A stretch of DNA of 64,000 bases from the NCBI RefSeq assembly GCF_000515215.1, contig NZ_KI911557.1, positions 2,351,741 through 2,415,740 of the forward strand, in the 5' to 3' direction. Source of the stretch: Methylomonas sp. 11b. Lineage in GTDB: Bacteria > Pseudomonadota > Gammaproteobacteria > Methylococcales > Methylomonadaceae. Both the position numbers and the translations under genes were made by a program. The notes under the pieces were generated by a model. That model was not told the origin of the DNA. It saw only the letters and a list, made by a program, of their open reading frames with translations, and did not search any database. Of this stretch, positions 38,096 through 47,174 are shown piece by piece (position 1 is the first letter of the stretch; every line of letters starts with the position of its first letter).

Positions 38096-41000
38096 TTGTC
38101 TATTCGTCAGCTTTCAATAAATCAAGGTAATCTCTTGCGCCGTTTTTCGACCTTTTCCACCGCAGAACTAGTCCACCTTTTCGGCTTGGCTATCGCCTAC
38201 GCGCTTGTTGCCAAACTGGTGTTGATGTTTTTCGCCACCAATTACGTAATATCCGTCATCTGGCCGCCTGGCGGCATCGCACTGGCAGCCTTGCTGCTCG
38301 GCGGTAAAAAACTGTGGCCCGGCGTGTTCCTGGGCGCATTACTTGGCAATCTGTGGGCAGGCAATCCGCTGGAGCAGGCCTTGCCTATCGCTTGCGGCAA
38401 TACCGTGGAAGCACTTGTCGGCTGCTATCTGCTGGGCGAGATTCGCAAACTGCAACAGCCGCAAGACTACTTACGCATCCTGTTTGCCGGCGCCTTGGCT
38501 TCGGTCGTTTCGGCCATGGCTGGCTCCTTAATTCTGTTACATTTCGACGCCATAACGGCGCAGCAATGGCCGATCAGTCTAGCGCATTGGTGGATGGGCG
38601 ATGTCTTGGGTATTGCGATTTTCACGCCGCTTATTTTGGTCTGGCGGCAGCCACCAAGTTTTAACTGGAACCCGTATCAAGTTTGGCGCGCGTTGCTTTA
38701 TGTCACAACAGCGTTTCTGGCCGGACAAATGATTTTCCTGGAGTGGCCGTGGCATCTTGGCCACTACGGCAAAGCTTTTTATATGTTCGCTTTTCTGGTT
38801 TACGGCGCACTGTATTTTGGCTTGCATGGCACCTTGTTACTGATCAGCATGGTCATGCTGCAAAGCATGTTCGGTGCGATTTTTCAGGTAGGCTTTTTTG
38901 CAGCCGACAGCAGTGAAACCGGCCTATTGCTGCAATGGTCGTTTTTGCTGGTACTGTCCAGCGTCGGTATTTCCCTGGCGCTGGCCATCGAGCGTTACCA
39001 GCGGTCGGAACAATTCAGCAAAGCCCTCGGCGATTTCAACAAACACATTCTGCGCTCGGTTCAGGAAGGCGTGATTGTTTACGATCTGCATGGCCGTATC
39101 GAACTCTGGAATCGTTTTATGGAAACCTTGACGGGGCGGCCGCAAACCGATTGCCTGGGGAAAACACCGATTGAGTTATTTCCCTGGCTGGCGCAAACGC
39201 CAATCCCTGACGGCATTCAAAAGGCGTTAAAAGGCGAAACCGTCCATCAAACCCCATTCACTGCCGGCGACGGCCGCTGGATCAGTTCGACGCAAATGCC
39301 CTTACGTGACGACCAGGAGCGTATTGTCGGCGTTATCGAACTGATCAAGGATGAATCCTTAAACATCGAGTTCGGCAAATCCCTGTCGGTCAGCGAATTG
39401 CGGTTTCAAAGCATTTTGGACAATACGCCCACGGTGATTTACAGCAAAGACCTGCAAGGCCAATACCAGCTGATCAACCGCCAATTTGAAAAACTGTTCG
39501 CGGTTGACAATGAGACGGTCAGGGGCAAACGGGATATCGATTTATTTCCGGGCGACGACACCAAACTACTGTGGGAAAACGATTTAGCGGTCGTCAATAG
39601 CGGCCAGGCGCAGATATTCGAAGAAAAACTCACCCATCAAGACGGTAAAATTCACACGTATTTGTCGCATAAGTTTCCGCTACGCAATGCGCAAGGCGAA
39701 ATTTACGCAGTGTGCGGCATTTCCACGGACATCAGCGAACGCAAGTTATCGGAAAAATTATTACAAGAAAGCGAATTGCGCTGGAAATTTGCGTTGGAAA
39801 GCGGCGGTGACGGCGTTTGGGATTGGGATTTGACCAATGGCAAAGTGTTTCTGTCGCCGCGCTGCATGGAGATTCTGAATTTCAGCGAACAAGACAGAGA
39901 AAACGATTACCGTAATTGGGAAGCCACGATACACCCGGAAGATAGCGCCCGGATGATGGCCGATTTGCAGACACATCTGGAAAATCGCAGCGAGCGCTTC
40001 AGCAACGAGCATCGAGTAAAACATGGCGACAACCAATGGCGCTGGATTCTGACGCGTGGCCTGGTGATCAGCCGCGATGCCCAGGGCAAGGCCTTGCGAA
40101 TGATCGGTACCCAAACTGACATTACCGAACGCAAACAGCTGCAATGGCTGCAATTGTCCAAGATTGTCGATGGTTCGCCGGAAGCCACCCTTTTAGTCGG
40201 AGAAACCGGTCTCATCAAACTCGCCAACCCGCCCGCGGCGAAAGTATTTATTTATACTTTGGATGAGCTGATAGGCCTGACTGTCGATGCGCTGGTACCG
40301 GAACGTGCCCGCGCCAAACACCCGGCACAGCGCGCGCAATTTTTACAAGAGAACAAAGCGCGGCCTATGAGCGCCAGCCGCTCACTCACCGCAATACGGG
40401 GCGACGGCACGGAATTTCCGGTGGAAATCAGTTTGACGCCTATCGATATAGACAACCGGCGCTACATTATCGTCTCGGTGCTGGACATCAGCGAGCGCAA
40501 ACGCCTTGAGCACGAAATGCAGTTAATGGCGATGATTTATCAGGCTATCGGCGAAGCGGTGATGGTCGCTGATGCCGATAATCGCATCATAGCAATCAAT
40601 GAAGCGTTTACCCACCTGACCGGCTATACCGCGGAAGACGCGATAGGCCAGTCCACCGACATTCTAAAATCGGGCCGCCACGATCCGGATTTTTATCAAA
40701 CCATGTGGCACTCGCTGTTACAAACCGGCCACTGGCAAGGCGAGATCTGGAATAAACGCAAAAACGGCGATATTTACCAAGAATGGCTGGTGATCAACAC
40801 CATCTACGGCGAACACGGCGAAGTAGAACGCCGGGTGGCGATGTTCTCGGAAATTACCGAGCAAAAACATGTCGAACAAACCATCTGGCGCCAAGCCAAT
40901 TTCGACCCGCTCACCGACTTGGCCAACCGACGCATGTTCCAGGATCGATTGAACCAGGAAATCAAAAAAGCCCAACGCGACAAAAACAGCCTGGCGGTGA

Positions 41001-42286
41001 TGCTGCTGGACTTGGACCGCTTCAAAGAGATCAACGATACCCTGGGCCACGGCATGGGCGATATTTTGTTGCAGGAAACCGCGCGGCGCATCTTGGCTTG
41101 CGTGCGGAATGTCGATACGGTGGCTCGGCTGGGCGGCGACGAGTTCACCATCATTCTGGGCGAATTGGACTCGCAGACCAGCATAGACCGCGTCGCGCAA
41201 GCCATCCTGCACCAACTTGCCGAACCGTTTCGTTTGGGCGAGGAACTGGCCTACATCTCGGTCAGTATCGGCATTACCTTCTATCCGCAAGATGCGCTGG
41301 AAGCTGAGCAACTGATCAAAAACGCCGATCAGGCCATGTACTCCGCCAAACAACAAGGCCGCAACCGCTACAATTTCTTCACCAGCGAGATGGAGCAAAC
41401 CGCGCAAAACCGCATGCGCCTGACCAGCGACCTGCGCCAAGCACTGACCAATCAAGAGTTTTGCCTGTACTATCAACCGATAATCGAATTGAGCAACGGC
41501 AGAATGCATAAAACCGAAGCGCTGATCCGCTGGCAGCATCCCACGCGCGGCATGATCAGCCCGGCGGAATTTATTCCGTTGGCGGAAGAGACCGGGCTCA
41601 TAGTCGATATCGGCGATTGGGTATTTCGGATGGCGGCAAAACAAGTCGCCGAGTGGCGCGCCCACTATCGCCCGGATTTACAAATGGGTATTAACAAGTC
41701 GCCGGTACAATTTACGCGCAGCAATCTGGGTGACAGCAAATGGATAGACTATTTGCATGAGCTAGGCTTATCCGGCCAATGCGTCGTCATCGAAATTACC
41801 GAAAGCCTGTTACTGGATGCCGACAATATTGTCCGCGACCATTTATTCGCCTACCGCGATGCCGGTATCCAGGTGGCTATCGACGATTTCGGCACCGGCT
41901 ATTCGTCACTGTCTTATCTGAAAAAATTCGACATCGATTATCTGAAGATAGACCAGAGTTTCGTACGCAATCTGGAAGCCGATTCCAGCGACCTGGCGCT
42001 GTGCGAAGCGATTATCGTGATGGCGCATAAACTGGGCTTGAAAGTGATAGCCGAAGGCATCGAAACCGCGCAGCAACTGGAATTGCTAACTGCCGCCGGC
42101 TGCGACTACGGCCAAGGCTATCTATTTTCCAAACCGCTGCCTGCTTCTGAGTTTGCGCGGCTGTTCGATACGGAAAATCAGCAACCGACACCGCAGCCAG
42201 CGCCCACCTCAATGGCAACAACGCCGGCAAAACCGGCCGGACGCGGCGATTCCAGTATTTCTAAATTGTTCGGTTCGGACAAATAA
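38096..42286 (+). CDS. MASE1/multi-PAS/GGDEF/EAL cyclic-di-GMP regulator
   Basis: A very large (about 1396 residues) inner-membrane sensor. A MASE1 module with many membrane helices spans roughly residues 25-300 (VIWPPGGIALAALLLGG). Five PAS domains follow, opening near VQEGVIVYDLHGRIELWN, TPTVIYSKDLQGQY, GGDGVWDWDLTNG, SPEATLLVGETGLIKLAN and IGEAVMVADADNRIIAIN. GGDEF (RLGGDEFTIIL) and EAL (KTEALIRWQHP, IDDFGTGYSSL, AEGIETAQQ) are both intact, so a bifunctional enzyme is likely. The frame opens with TTG at 38096; a second TTG at 38135 has AAGG nearby and may be the true start, since no ATG is available. Confidence 0.88.
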   Translation: MSIRQLSINQGNLLRRFSTFSTAELVHLFGLAIAYALVAKLVLMFFATNYVISVIWPPGGIALAALLLGGKKLWPGVFLGALLGNLWAGNPLEQALPIACGNTVEALVGCYLLGEIRKLQQPQDYLRILFAGALASVVSAMAGSLILLHFDAITAQQWPISLAHWWMGDVLGIAIFTPLILVWRQPPSFNWNPYQVWRALLYVTTAFLAGQMIFLEWPWHLGHYGKAFYMFAFLVYGALYFGLHGTLLLISMVMLQSMFGAIFQVGFFAADSSETGLLLQWSFLLVLSSVGISLALAIERYQRSEQFSKALGDFNKHILRSVQEGVIVYDLHGRIELWNRFMETLTGRPQTDCLGKTPIELFPWLAQTPIPDGIQKALKGETVHQTPFTAGDGRWISSTQMPLRDDQERIVGVIELIKDESLNIEFGKSLSVSELRFQSILDNTPTVIYSKDLQGQYQLINRQFEKLFAVDNETVRGKRDIDLFPGDDTKLLWENDLAVVNSGQAQIFEEKLTHQDGKIHTYLSHKFPLRNAQGEIYAVCGISTDISERKLSEKLLQESELRWKFALESGGDGVWDWDLTNGKVFLSPRCMEILNFSEQDRENDYRNWEATIHPEDSARMMADLQTHLENRSERFSNEHRVKHGDNQWRWILTRGLVISRDAQGKALRMIGTQTDITERKQLQWLQLSKIVDGSPEATLLVGETGLIKLANPPAAKVFIYTLDELIGLTVDALVPERARAKHPAQRAQFLQENKARPMSASRSLTAIRGDGTEFPVEISLTPIDIDNRRYIIVSVLDISERKRLEHEMQLMAMIYQAIGEAVMVADADNRIIAINEAFTHLTGYTAEDAIGQSTDILKSGRHDPDFYQTMWHSLLQTGHWQGEIWNKRKNGDIYQEWLVINTIYGEHGEVERRVAMFSEITEQKHVEQTIWRQANFDPLTDLANRRMFQDRLNQEIKKAQRDKNSLAVMLLDLDRFKEINDTLGHGMGDILLQETARRILACVRNVDTVARLGGDEFTIILGELDSQTSIDRVAQAILHQLAEPFRLGEELAYISVSIGITFYPQDALEAEQLIKNADQAMYSAKQQGRNRYNFFTSEMEQTAQNRMRLTSDLRQALTNQEFCLYYQPIIELSNGRMHKTEALIRWQHPTRGMISPAEFIPLAEETGLIVDIGDWVFRMAAKQVAEWRAHYRPDLQMGINKSPVQFTRSNLGDSKWIDYLHELGLSGQCVVIEITESLLLDADNIVRDHLFAYRDAGIQVAIDDFGTGYSSLSYLKKFDIDYLKIDQSFVRNLEADSSDLALCEAIIVMAHKLGLKVIAEGIETAQQLELLTAAGCDYGQGYLFSKPLPASEFARLFDTENQQPTPQPAPTSMATTPAKPAGRGDSSISKLFGSDK

Positions 42287-42392
42287 ACGGCGCGCGGCGA
42301 TGCACACACGTTTTCAGAATGAACGCTTTCGGCAATCTTCGGCCCAAAGCCTCATACTTTTTATCAGAATACCTATTTGAAACGGAGTTTTT

Positions 42393-43451
42393 ATGTTGAT
42401 CCACAAACTGTCTTTTCCCATCCTTTTACTGAGTGCCGCCGCGCTATGCCAGCAAGCGGCATACGCTCAAGACGCCCCGAGCCCGCAGCAAGCGCTACAG
42501 AACTTCGGCATCAGCGCCGCACAAATCCCGCAATTGGAACGCGGCGAAATCGTCGGTTACGACGTCAGCGAAACCAGCCAAAAAGAACTCGCCATTGGCG
42601 TAGCGATGATCATACCGGTAGGCTTGCCGCAACTGGCCGATTACATCAAAAAGGGCAAACTCAACGCCGGCGAGAGCGACATCGTCGCCACCGGCATACT
42701 GGGCGATAACGCCAGCGTCGATAGTTTTAAGAAGTTTGCTTTTACCGAAAAGCAATTGGACGAAGCCAAGGCCTTTCTGGAAGCGGAGCCGGGCGACGAA
42801 TTCAACCTCTCCAAAGCCGAACTGGACAGTCTGAAAAGCCTGCAAGCCGGACTGGAGGATGCCGACAACAAAACCTTGCTGAAAACCGCCAACCAAAAAT
42901 ACCGCGAATTTTTACTGCAACGCCTGCAAGCCTATAAAAAAAGCGGCCTGGCCGGCATTGCCCCTTACAGCCGCGACGGCGGCACAGCCGACCCGGCTGC
43001 GGAACTGCGTAACGACGCCGTGAACAGCAAAGCCTGGGCGCGTTACTTTCCGGAATTGCAACAAGCCTGGTTAAACTATCCCGCCGCATTGCCGGCCAAT
43101 ACCAGCGAACAGTTTTTATGGTTGAATCGACGCGTGGAGGACCGACCCACCGCCGTGCTAAATCACCGCGTGATCGCCATCGGCGAAGGCGGCGGCATCA
43201 TCGTCTCCAGACAGTTTTACGTCGGCCACTCTTACAACTCCAGCCAAGTGGTCGCCGGCGGCTTGCCCTATAAAGACGGCACACTGGTGTTTTACTCGAT
43301 CCGCAGTTCTACCGATCAAGTCGCGGGCATAGGCAGCAGCCTGAAGCACTCGATAGGCCGCGAACAGATGAAAAAAGAAATGATCAAGCGCCTGCAACGG
43401 CTGAATAAAGACATGAAGCTCAAGCCCGCGCCTGTCGCCGCCGACGAGTAA
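42393..43451 (+). CDS. Exported protein of unknown function
   Basis: Not recognised. The 352-residue product has a signal peptide (LSFPILLLSAAALCQQAAYA, cut before QDAPSP). The mature part has a helical first half rich in Lys, Glu and Leu and a more beta-like second half (LNHRVIAIGEGGGIIVSRQF, GTLVFYSIRSSTDQVAG). It ends in a basic helix. GGAG lies before the ATG. It stands alone between the MASE1 regulator and the pyrophosphatase. The visible pattern does not support a function. Confidence 0.75.
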   Translation: MLIHKLSFPILLLSAAALCQQAAYAQDAPSPQQALQNFGISAAQIPQLERGEIVGYDVSETSQKELAIGVAMIIPVGLPQLADYIKKGKLNAGESDIVATGILGDNASVDSFKKFAFTEKQLDEAKAFLEAEPGDEFNLSKAELDSLKSLQAGLEDADNKTLLKTANQKYREFLLQRLQAYKKSGLAGIAPYSRDGGTADPAAELRNDAVNSKAWARYFPELQQAWLNYPAALPANTSEQFLWLNRRVEDRPTAVLNHRVIAIGEGGGIIVSRQFYVGHSYNSSQVVAGGLPYKDGTLVFYSIRSSTDQVAGIGSSLKHSIGREQMKKEMIKRLQRLNKDMKLKPAPVAADE

Positions 43452-43586
43452 TTCCGATAAACAAACTCAACGGCATTTAACGCAAGCCTAATCAGATACT
43501 ACTATTAGACTTGATTGACTTGCGCATTGCCTCCACTCTGGTAAATATCCCTGTAACCTTATTCCCCAAAGCCCCTTAAATCTTAG

Positions 43587-44210
43587 ATGAATATAAAACA
43601 CAAAGCCCACCCCTGGCACGGCATCTCGCCCGGCGACAACACCCCGGACATCGTCACCGCCTTCATAGAAATCGTGCCGTCCGACACGGTGAAATACGAA
43701 ATCGACAAAGACAGCGGCTATCTGAAAATCGACCGGCCGCAAAAATTCTCCAACATGATTCCGACTCTGTACGGCTTCATTCCGCGCAGTTATTGTGCGG
43801 AAAAGATCGCCGAATATGCCGCCGCACAATCCGGCAAACCGGTCAGCAAGGGCGACGGCGACCCACTGGATATTTGCGTATTAAGCGAACGTAGCGTGAC
43901 GCATGGCGACATCCTGCTACAAGCCATTCCCATCGGCGGCTTTCGTTTACTGGACGGCGGCGAGGCCGACGACAAGATCATCGCCGTCATGAAAGGCGAC
44001 GAATTCTACCGGCAATGGCGCGACGTCTCCGACTGCCCCGAATCGTATATCAATCGCTTGAAGCATTACTTCCTGACCTACAAACATTTACCCAGCGAAA
44101 AAAGCGTCTGCGAAATTACTCATGTCTACGGCCGCGAAGAGGCACATGAGGTCATCAGACGCGCAATCGCGGATTATCAATATCATTTTGGCTGCCAGGA
44201 CGACGAGTAG
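43587..44210 (+). CDS. ppa: Inorganic pyrophosphatase (family I)
   Basis: A 207-residue soluble pyrophosphatase, which hydrolyses PPi to two phosphates. Active-site stretches visible are EIVPSDTVKYEIDKDSG near residue 28, PTLYGFIPRSYC near 60, the signature GDGDPLDICVLSE near 88-100, and DDKIIAVMKGDEF near 128. It is a little longer than the E. coli enzyme. The neighbour at 28023 may be a PPi-producing or PPi-using enzyme, so PPi handling is a theme of this window. Confidence 0.95.
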   Translation: MNIKHKAHPWHGISPGDNTPDIVTAFIEIVPSDTVKYEIDKDSGYLKIDRPQKFSNMIPTLYGFIPRSYCAEKIAEYAAAQSGKPVSKGDGDPLDICVLSERSVTHGDILLQAIPIGGFRLLDGGEADDKIIAVMKGDEFYRQWRDVSDCPESYINRLKHYFLTYKHLPSEKSVCEITHVYGREEAHEVIRRAIADYQYHFGCQDDE

Positions 44211-44224
44211 AGTTGTTTTGGAAT

Positions 44225-44253
44225 GGATGCGCCTAGCTACGGTCGGCGCATCC
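44225..44253. repeat. Hairpin downstream of ppa
   Basis: GGATGCGCC (44225-44233) pairs with GGCGCATCC (44245-44253) across an 11-base loop, 14 bases after the ppa stop. No U-run follows, so it may protect the 3' end or be a dispersed repeat. Confidence 0.5.
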
Positions 44254-44340
44254 CCAGTTGCGCTAGTTCTAGTAGCGAACAGGGTGAAAAATATGGCTGC
44301 TCGGCGTATGCTAAGGCTTTAGCAATCCGGAATTAAATCC

Positions 44341-44589
44341 ATGCATGCCGAGAAAATCATTTTAGAAACCGATCAACAAGGCAACTTGCTGCAAATACCC
44401 AAATTGCCGCCCAATGCGCAATTGGAAGCTTTTTTCCTGGTATTGAATCAGTTGCCACCACCACCCAAAAGACGCAAACCTTCTGTTCTAATAGCCGGAA
44501 AAGGCAAAATCGTTGGCGATATCATGGCACCCGCAGCAACCAAAAGTGAATGGGACGGTGTGAGTAGATATACTTTCACACACGGCTAA
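44341..44589 (+). CDS. Orphan type II antitoxin-like protein
   Basis: An 82-residue protein with MHAEKIILETDQQGNLLQIP (beta-rich start), a Pro-rich hinge and a C-terminal GKGKIVGDIMAPAATKSEWD segment. That last pattern (AGKGKxxGDIxxP...W) is common at the end of DUF2281-like antitoxins paired with PIN toxins. No toxin gene follows, since the next frame is the oppositely oriented HIT gene. I assign it as a likely orphan antitoxin from motif resemblance only. Confidence 0.6.
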   Translation: MHAEKIILETDQQGNLLQIPKLPPNAQLEAFFLVLNQLPPPPKRRKPSVLIAGKGKIVGDIMAPAATKSEWDGVSRYTFTHG

Positions 44590-44594
44590 TAGCC

Positions 44595-45617
44595 TTACAT
44601 CCTTGAAATTATTGGTTTTGCAGGGACACCAACAACTGTAGTTTCAGGCGGTACGTCGCCAACAACAACTGCACCGGCCCCAATGGTTGCGTTTTCTCCG
44701 ATTACAACGCCACCAATAACTTTAGCTCCCCAACCGACAAAAGCACCTGACTTAATCACCGGAGCAGGTTCATGTACTGAAGAATATCTATCTTTGTGTT
44801 TATGGATTAAATCACCAAACATTTTGACATTCGATTCAACTACAGAGCCATTGCCTAAATAGCCCGATATTATGCAGTTATCGCCAATGATTACATCTCT
44901 ATTTATTTGCGTGCCTGAATATACATAAACATTGTCACCGATTCTTGAGCCTTCCCGTATCAAAACATTATGCCCACAATCAAAATTGCATCCTGCCTTA
45001 GTGTTGTGGTAAATGACTGTGCCAGATCGAATAATTGCATTATTGCCTACAAAAATCGACTTATCGGTTTCTTTGTAATTTGTATTTCCAAAAACAACTC
45101 CGTCCTCTATCACGCAAGCAGGAGCTATATTTAGCCAAAGGCCGTCTGATTCAGTAGATTCTATATTGCCAGAAAAATCGGCGATTCTTTGCCTCAGCAA
45201 TAAGGCATTTTCCACTAGCTCAGTCATTGGTATTTCTCTAAGCTTTTTGAAAAGATGCTCTGAAAGCCAGTATTTAGGCTCCGGGCAATCGCCTTCTTTT
45301 CTTGGAATGATATGAAAATGAAAATGCTCTATAGACTGACCGGCCAGAATTCCATTATTCGCAATTAAGTTGAAATCATCCGCTACGCCGATCTTTTTAA
45401 ACAAAGTAATAGTGCGTTTCGCCAAATTTATTAAATCTGATAGCTCAATGGCTGGTATTTCAGCAATATCGGTGAAGTGACGTTTTGGGATAACTAAAGC
45501 CTGAGCATTATTCACCGCGTGTTTAGCTAACACAGCTATAGAGCTTTTTGACTCAGCCAACTGTCTTTCCCTTAAAGATGACTCGCAAAATGGACAAGTA
45601 TTTTTTTCAAGATTCAT
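44595..45617 (-). CDS. HIT-domain/hexapeptide-repeat fusion protein
   Basis: A 340-residue two-domain protein. Residues 1-125 are a HIT nucleotide hydrolase/transferase domain with a zinc-like CPFCESS near residue 8, ALVIPKRHF and the catalytic triad HFHFHIIPRKEGD near 98. Residues 165-340 form a left-handed beta-helix of hexapeptide repeats (IEDGVVFG, IGDNVYVYSGT, IGENATIGAGAVVVGDVP), with a C-terminal end VVGVPAKPI as in sugar O-acetyltransferases. It overlaps the upstream gene by ATGA and is the last member of the four-gene cassette. I do not recall this fusion from well-studied families. An acyl- or nucleotidyl-transfer role is only inference. Confidence 0.85.
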   Translation of the reverse strand: MNLEKNTCPFCESSLRERQLAESKSSIAVLAKHAVNNAQALVIPKRHFTDIAEIPAIELSDLINLAKRTITLFKKIGVADDFNLIANNGILAGQSIEHFHFHIIPRKEGDCPEPKYWLSEHLFKKLREIPMTELVENALLLRQRIADFSGNIESTESDGLWLNIAPACVIEDGVVFGNTNYKETDKSIFVGNNAIIRSGTVIYHNTKAGCNFDCGHNVLIREGSRIGDNVYVYSGTQINRDVIIGDNCIISGYLGNGSVVESNVKMFGDLIHKHKDRYSSVHEPAPVIKSGAFVGWGAKVIGGVVIGENATIGAGAVVVGDVPPETTVVGVPAKPIISRM

Positions 45618-46414
45618 TTTTCATAAGTATATAAATCGGGAGATACAAAGCCCTTGTCATAAATGAATTTTAAGTTATCAAAATTCCAATTTGTAACTTC
45701 GCCATTATTATTAACTTCTACACGGCCTAACACCAAGATACACAACTTTTTATTTTTTGATATTTTTTTAAATTCAGATTTTACTGCGCATAGTTTTTTT
45801 AGATACTCGGCTGCTAGCCTTACTCCATAAACAGAGTAGCCTGTTACTACGCAAACTGACTTGGCATTTGTTCCATTTTTTTCACGCAAGGCTTCGCTTT
45901 TTCCAACGAGTATCACGCCTACGTCATTTACATGAAGGCATTTACCTTTTTTCTCCTCTTTATAAGCTAACTCCTTTTCTCCATGATTCTCGGTTAAAAT
46001 TGTAGCTTTTTTACCCTCTTCGTATTTAACCGGCGAGCCTAGCTCTCCAATCAAAGTTTCAGTAATTCTGTTCCATTTTGGCCCACCAACAGATATAACT
46101 ATATTATCCAATTTATCAGCACCGTTAAAAAATCTACTATATGTTGGATTTTTTTTGAATGCTGAATTAAAAATTTCGCTCACAATTAAGGTTGATTCGA
46201 TATCTCCATATATATAGTCTTGACCAGGCAATTGGTTAGAAGCGATGGTTCGACTATCGTTCCGCAAAACATTCCCAAAATACAAAGTCCAATCATCATT
46301 GTAGGAAGCGTCTAAAAACTGAAGCTGGGGCCTGCGCCATCGCATAATCAAATTATAAATCCAACCAAAAACCAATAAAGACAATTTTTCATATACCCAA
46401 CTAAATGGTTCCAT
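45614..46414 (-). CDS. Protein of unknown function with GGP motif
   Basis: Not recognised. From the ATG at 46414 (GAGGT 6-10 bases upstream) it is 266 residues, MEPFSWVYEKLSLLVFGWIY. Residues 8-24 form an N-terminal membrane-like segment. Motifs are DNIVISVGGPKWNRITETLI near residue 105, DVGVILVGKS near 165, and VCVVTGYSVYGVRLAAEYL near 188, which hint at a Rossmann-like, nucleotide-binding fold. The frame extends to 46426 through a TTG that lies in the ribosome site. The 14-base overlap with the methyltransferase gene and ATGA overlap with the HIT gene tie it to the cassette. Confidence 0.7.
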   Translation of the reverse strand: MEPFSWVYEKLSLLVFGWIYNLIMRWRRPQLQFLDASYNDDWTLYFGNVLRNDSRTIASNQLPGQDYIYGDIESTLIVSEIFNSAFKKNPTYSRFFNGADKLDNIVISVGGPKWNRITETLIGELGSPVKYEEGKKATILTENHGEKELAYKEEKKGKCLHVNDVGVILVGKSEALREKNGTNAKSVCVVTGYSVYGVRLAAEYLKKLCAVKSEFKKISKNKKLCILVLGRVEVNNNGEVTNWNFDNLKFIYDKGFVSPDLYTYEK

Positions 46415-47174
46415 TTTCAACCTCAAACACTTGAATTGTATGGCTCTCTACTCCAATCAGATTTGCATTGGCGAAGTCATATTTCAGATTATTCAAGCCA
46501 ACTTCATAACTCTCAATATCGATTTTATTTAGTACTGAGGCGCATTTTTTTTCAAATATTTCGACAAAGTGGTTGTCGGGCTCAAATTCTTCCAGATCAT
46601 TATATGTTCGAATACATTCCATGCCTAAACTATTTCCGATGGAACACAAAGACATTAGTCTGCTTGCTTCTTGTAAGTCAACTAACTCAGCTTGCGGAAA
46701 GTACTTTGATAGTGTTTGTCGTTTAATATCATCAGGCGTATGCAAGGCTGCTATGAAAACTCCATTTCTCTTCAGCACGCGGCGAACCTCATTCAATGTT
46801 AAGGATAAATCTTTTGAAAAATGTAGGCAATCTACCGCAATTATAATATTAAAGCTATTATCACAAAACGGAAATGATGCATTAAAATCGGCTTGAACAA
46901 GCAATGACTGCTCTTTGTGTGATCTACCTTGATTAAGCATATTCAAGGATAAATCTATCCCGACTTTATTCATTGGCTCAATGGATTTTAGTTCGTTCAA
47001 ATAGCTGCCTGTTCCGCATCCTATATCTAAAACCATTGAGTTTTGATTGCCGAACTCAGCTATTAGAGCCTGAAGGCGTTTGACCACTAGCCTTTTGGGC
47101 TGGCGATATTTATGGTAATCTCCGGAAATTTTGTCAAATATTTGTAAATTATTCACTAAGCTAAGAAAAGTCAA
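46401..47174 (-). CDS. SAM-dependent methyltransferase
   Basis: A 257-residue class I methyltransferase (Methyltransf_11 type). The SAM loop is VLDIGCGTGSYLNEL near residue 48, followed by VGIDLSLNML, VQADFNASFPFCDNSFNII and a DCLHFSKDL post-II segment. The substrate cannot be read from sequence. The assigned start is a TTG overlapping the DUF218 stop by four bases; a GTG six codons later is an alternative. Third gene of the cassette from the 5' end is the unknown GGP protein. Confidence 0.85.
   Translation of the reverse strand: MTFLSLVNNLQIFDKISGDYHKYRQPKRLVVKRLQALIAEFGNQNSMVLDIGCGTGSYLNELKSIEPMNKVGIDLSLNMLNQGRSHKEQSLLVQADFNASFPFCDNSFNIIIAVDCLHFSKDLSLTLNEVRRVLKRNGVFIAALHTPDDIKRQTLSKYFPQAELVDLQEASRLMSLCSIGNSLGMECIRTYNDLEEFEPDNHFVEIFEKKCASVLNKIDIESYEVGLNNLKYDFANANLIGVESHTIQVFEVENGTI

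Noticed and set aside
40718..41665. 315-codon open frame opposite the MASE1/GGDEF/EAL gene
   Set aside because: GC-rich codon bias leaves the antisense frame open; no motif or ribosome site supports it.
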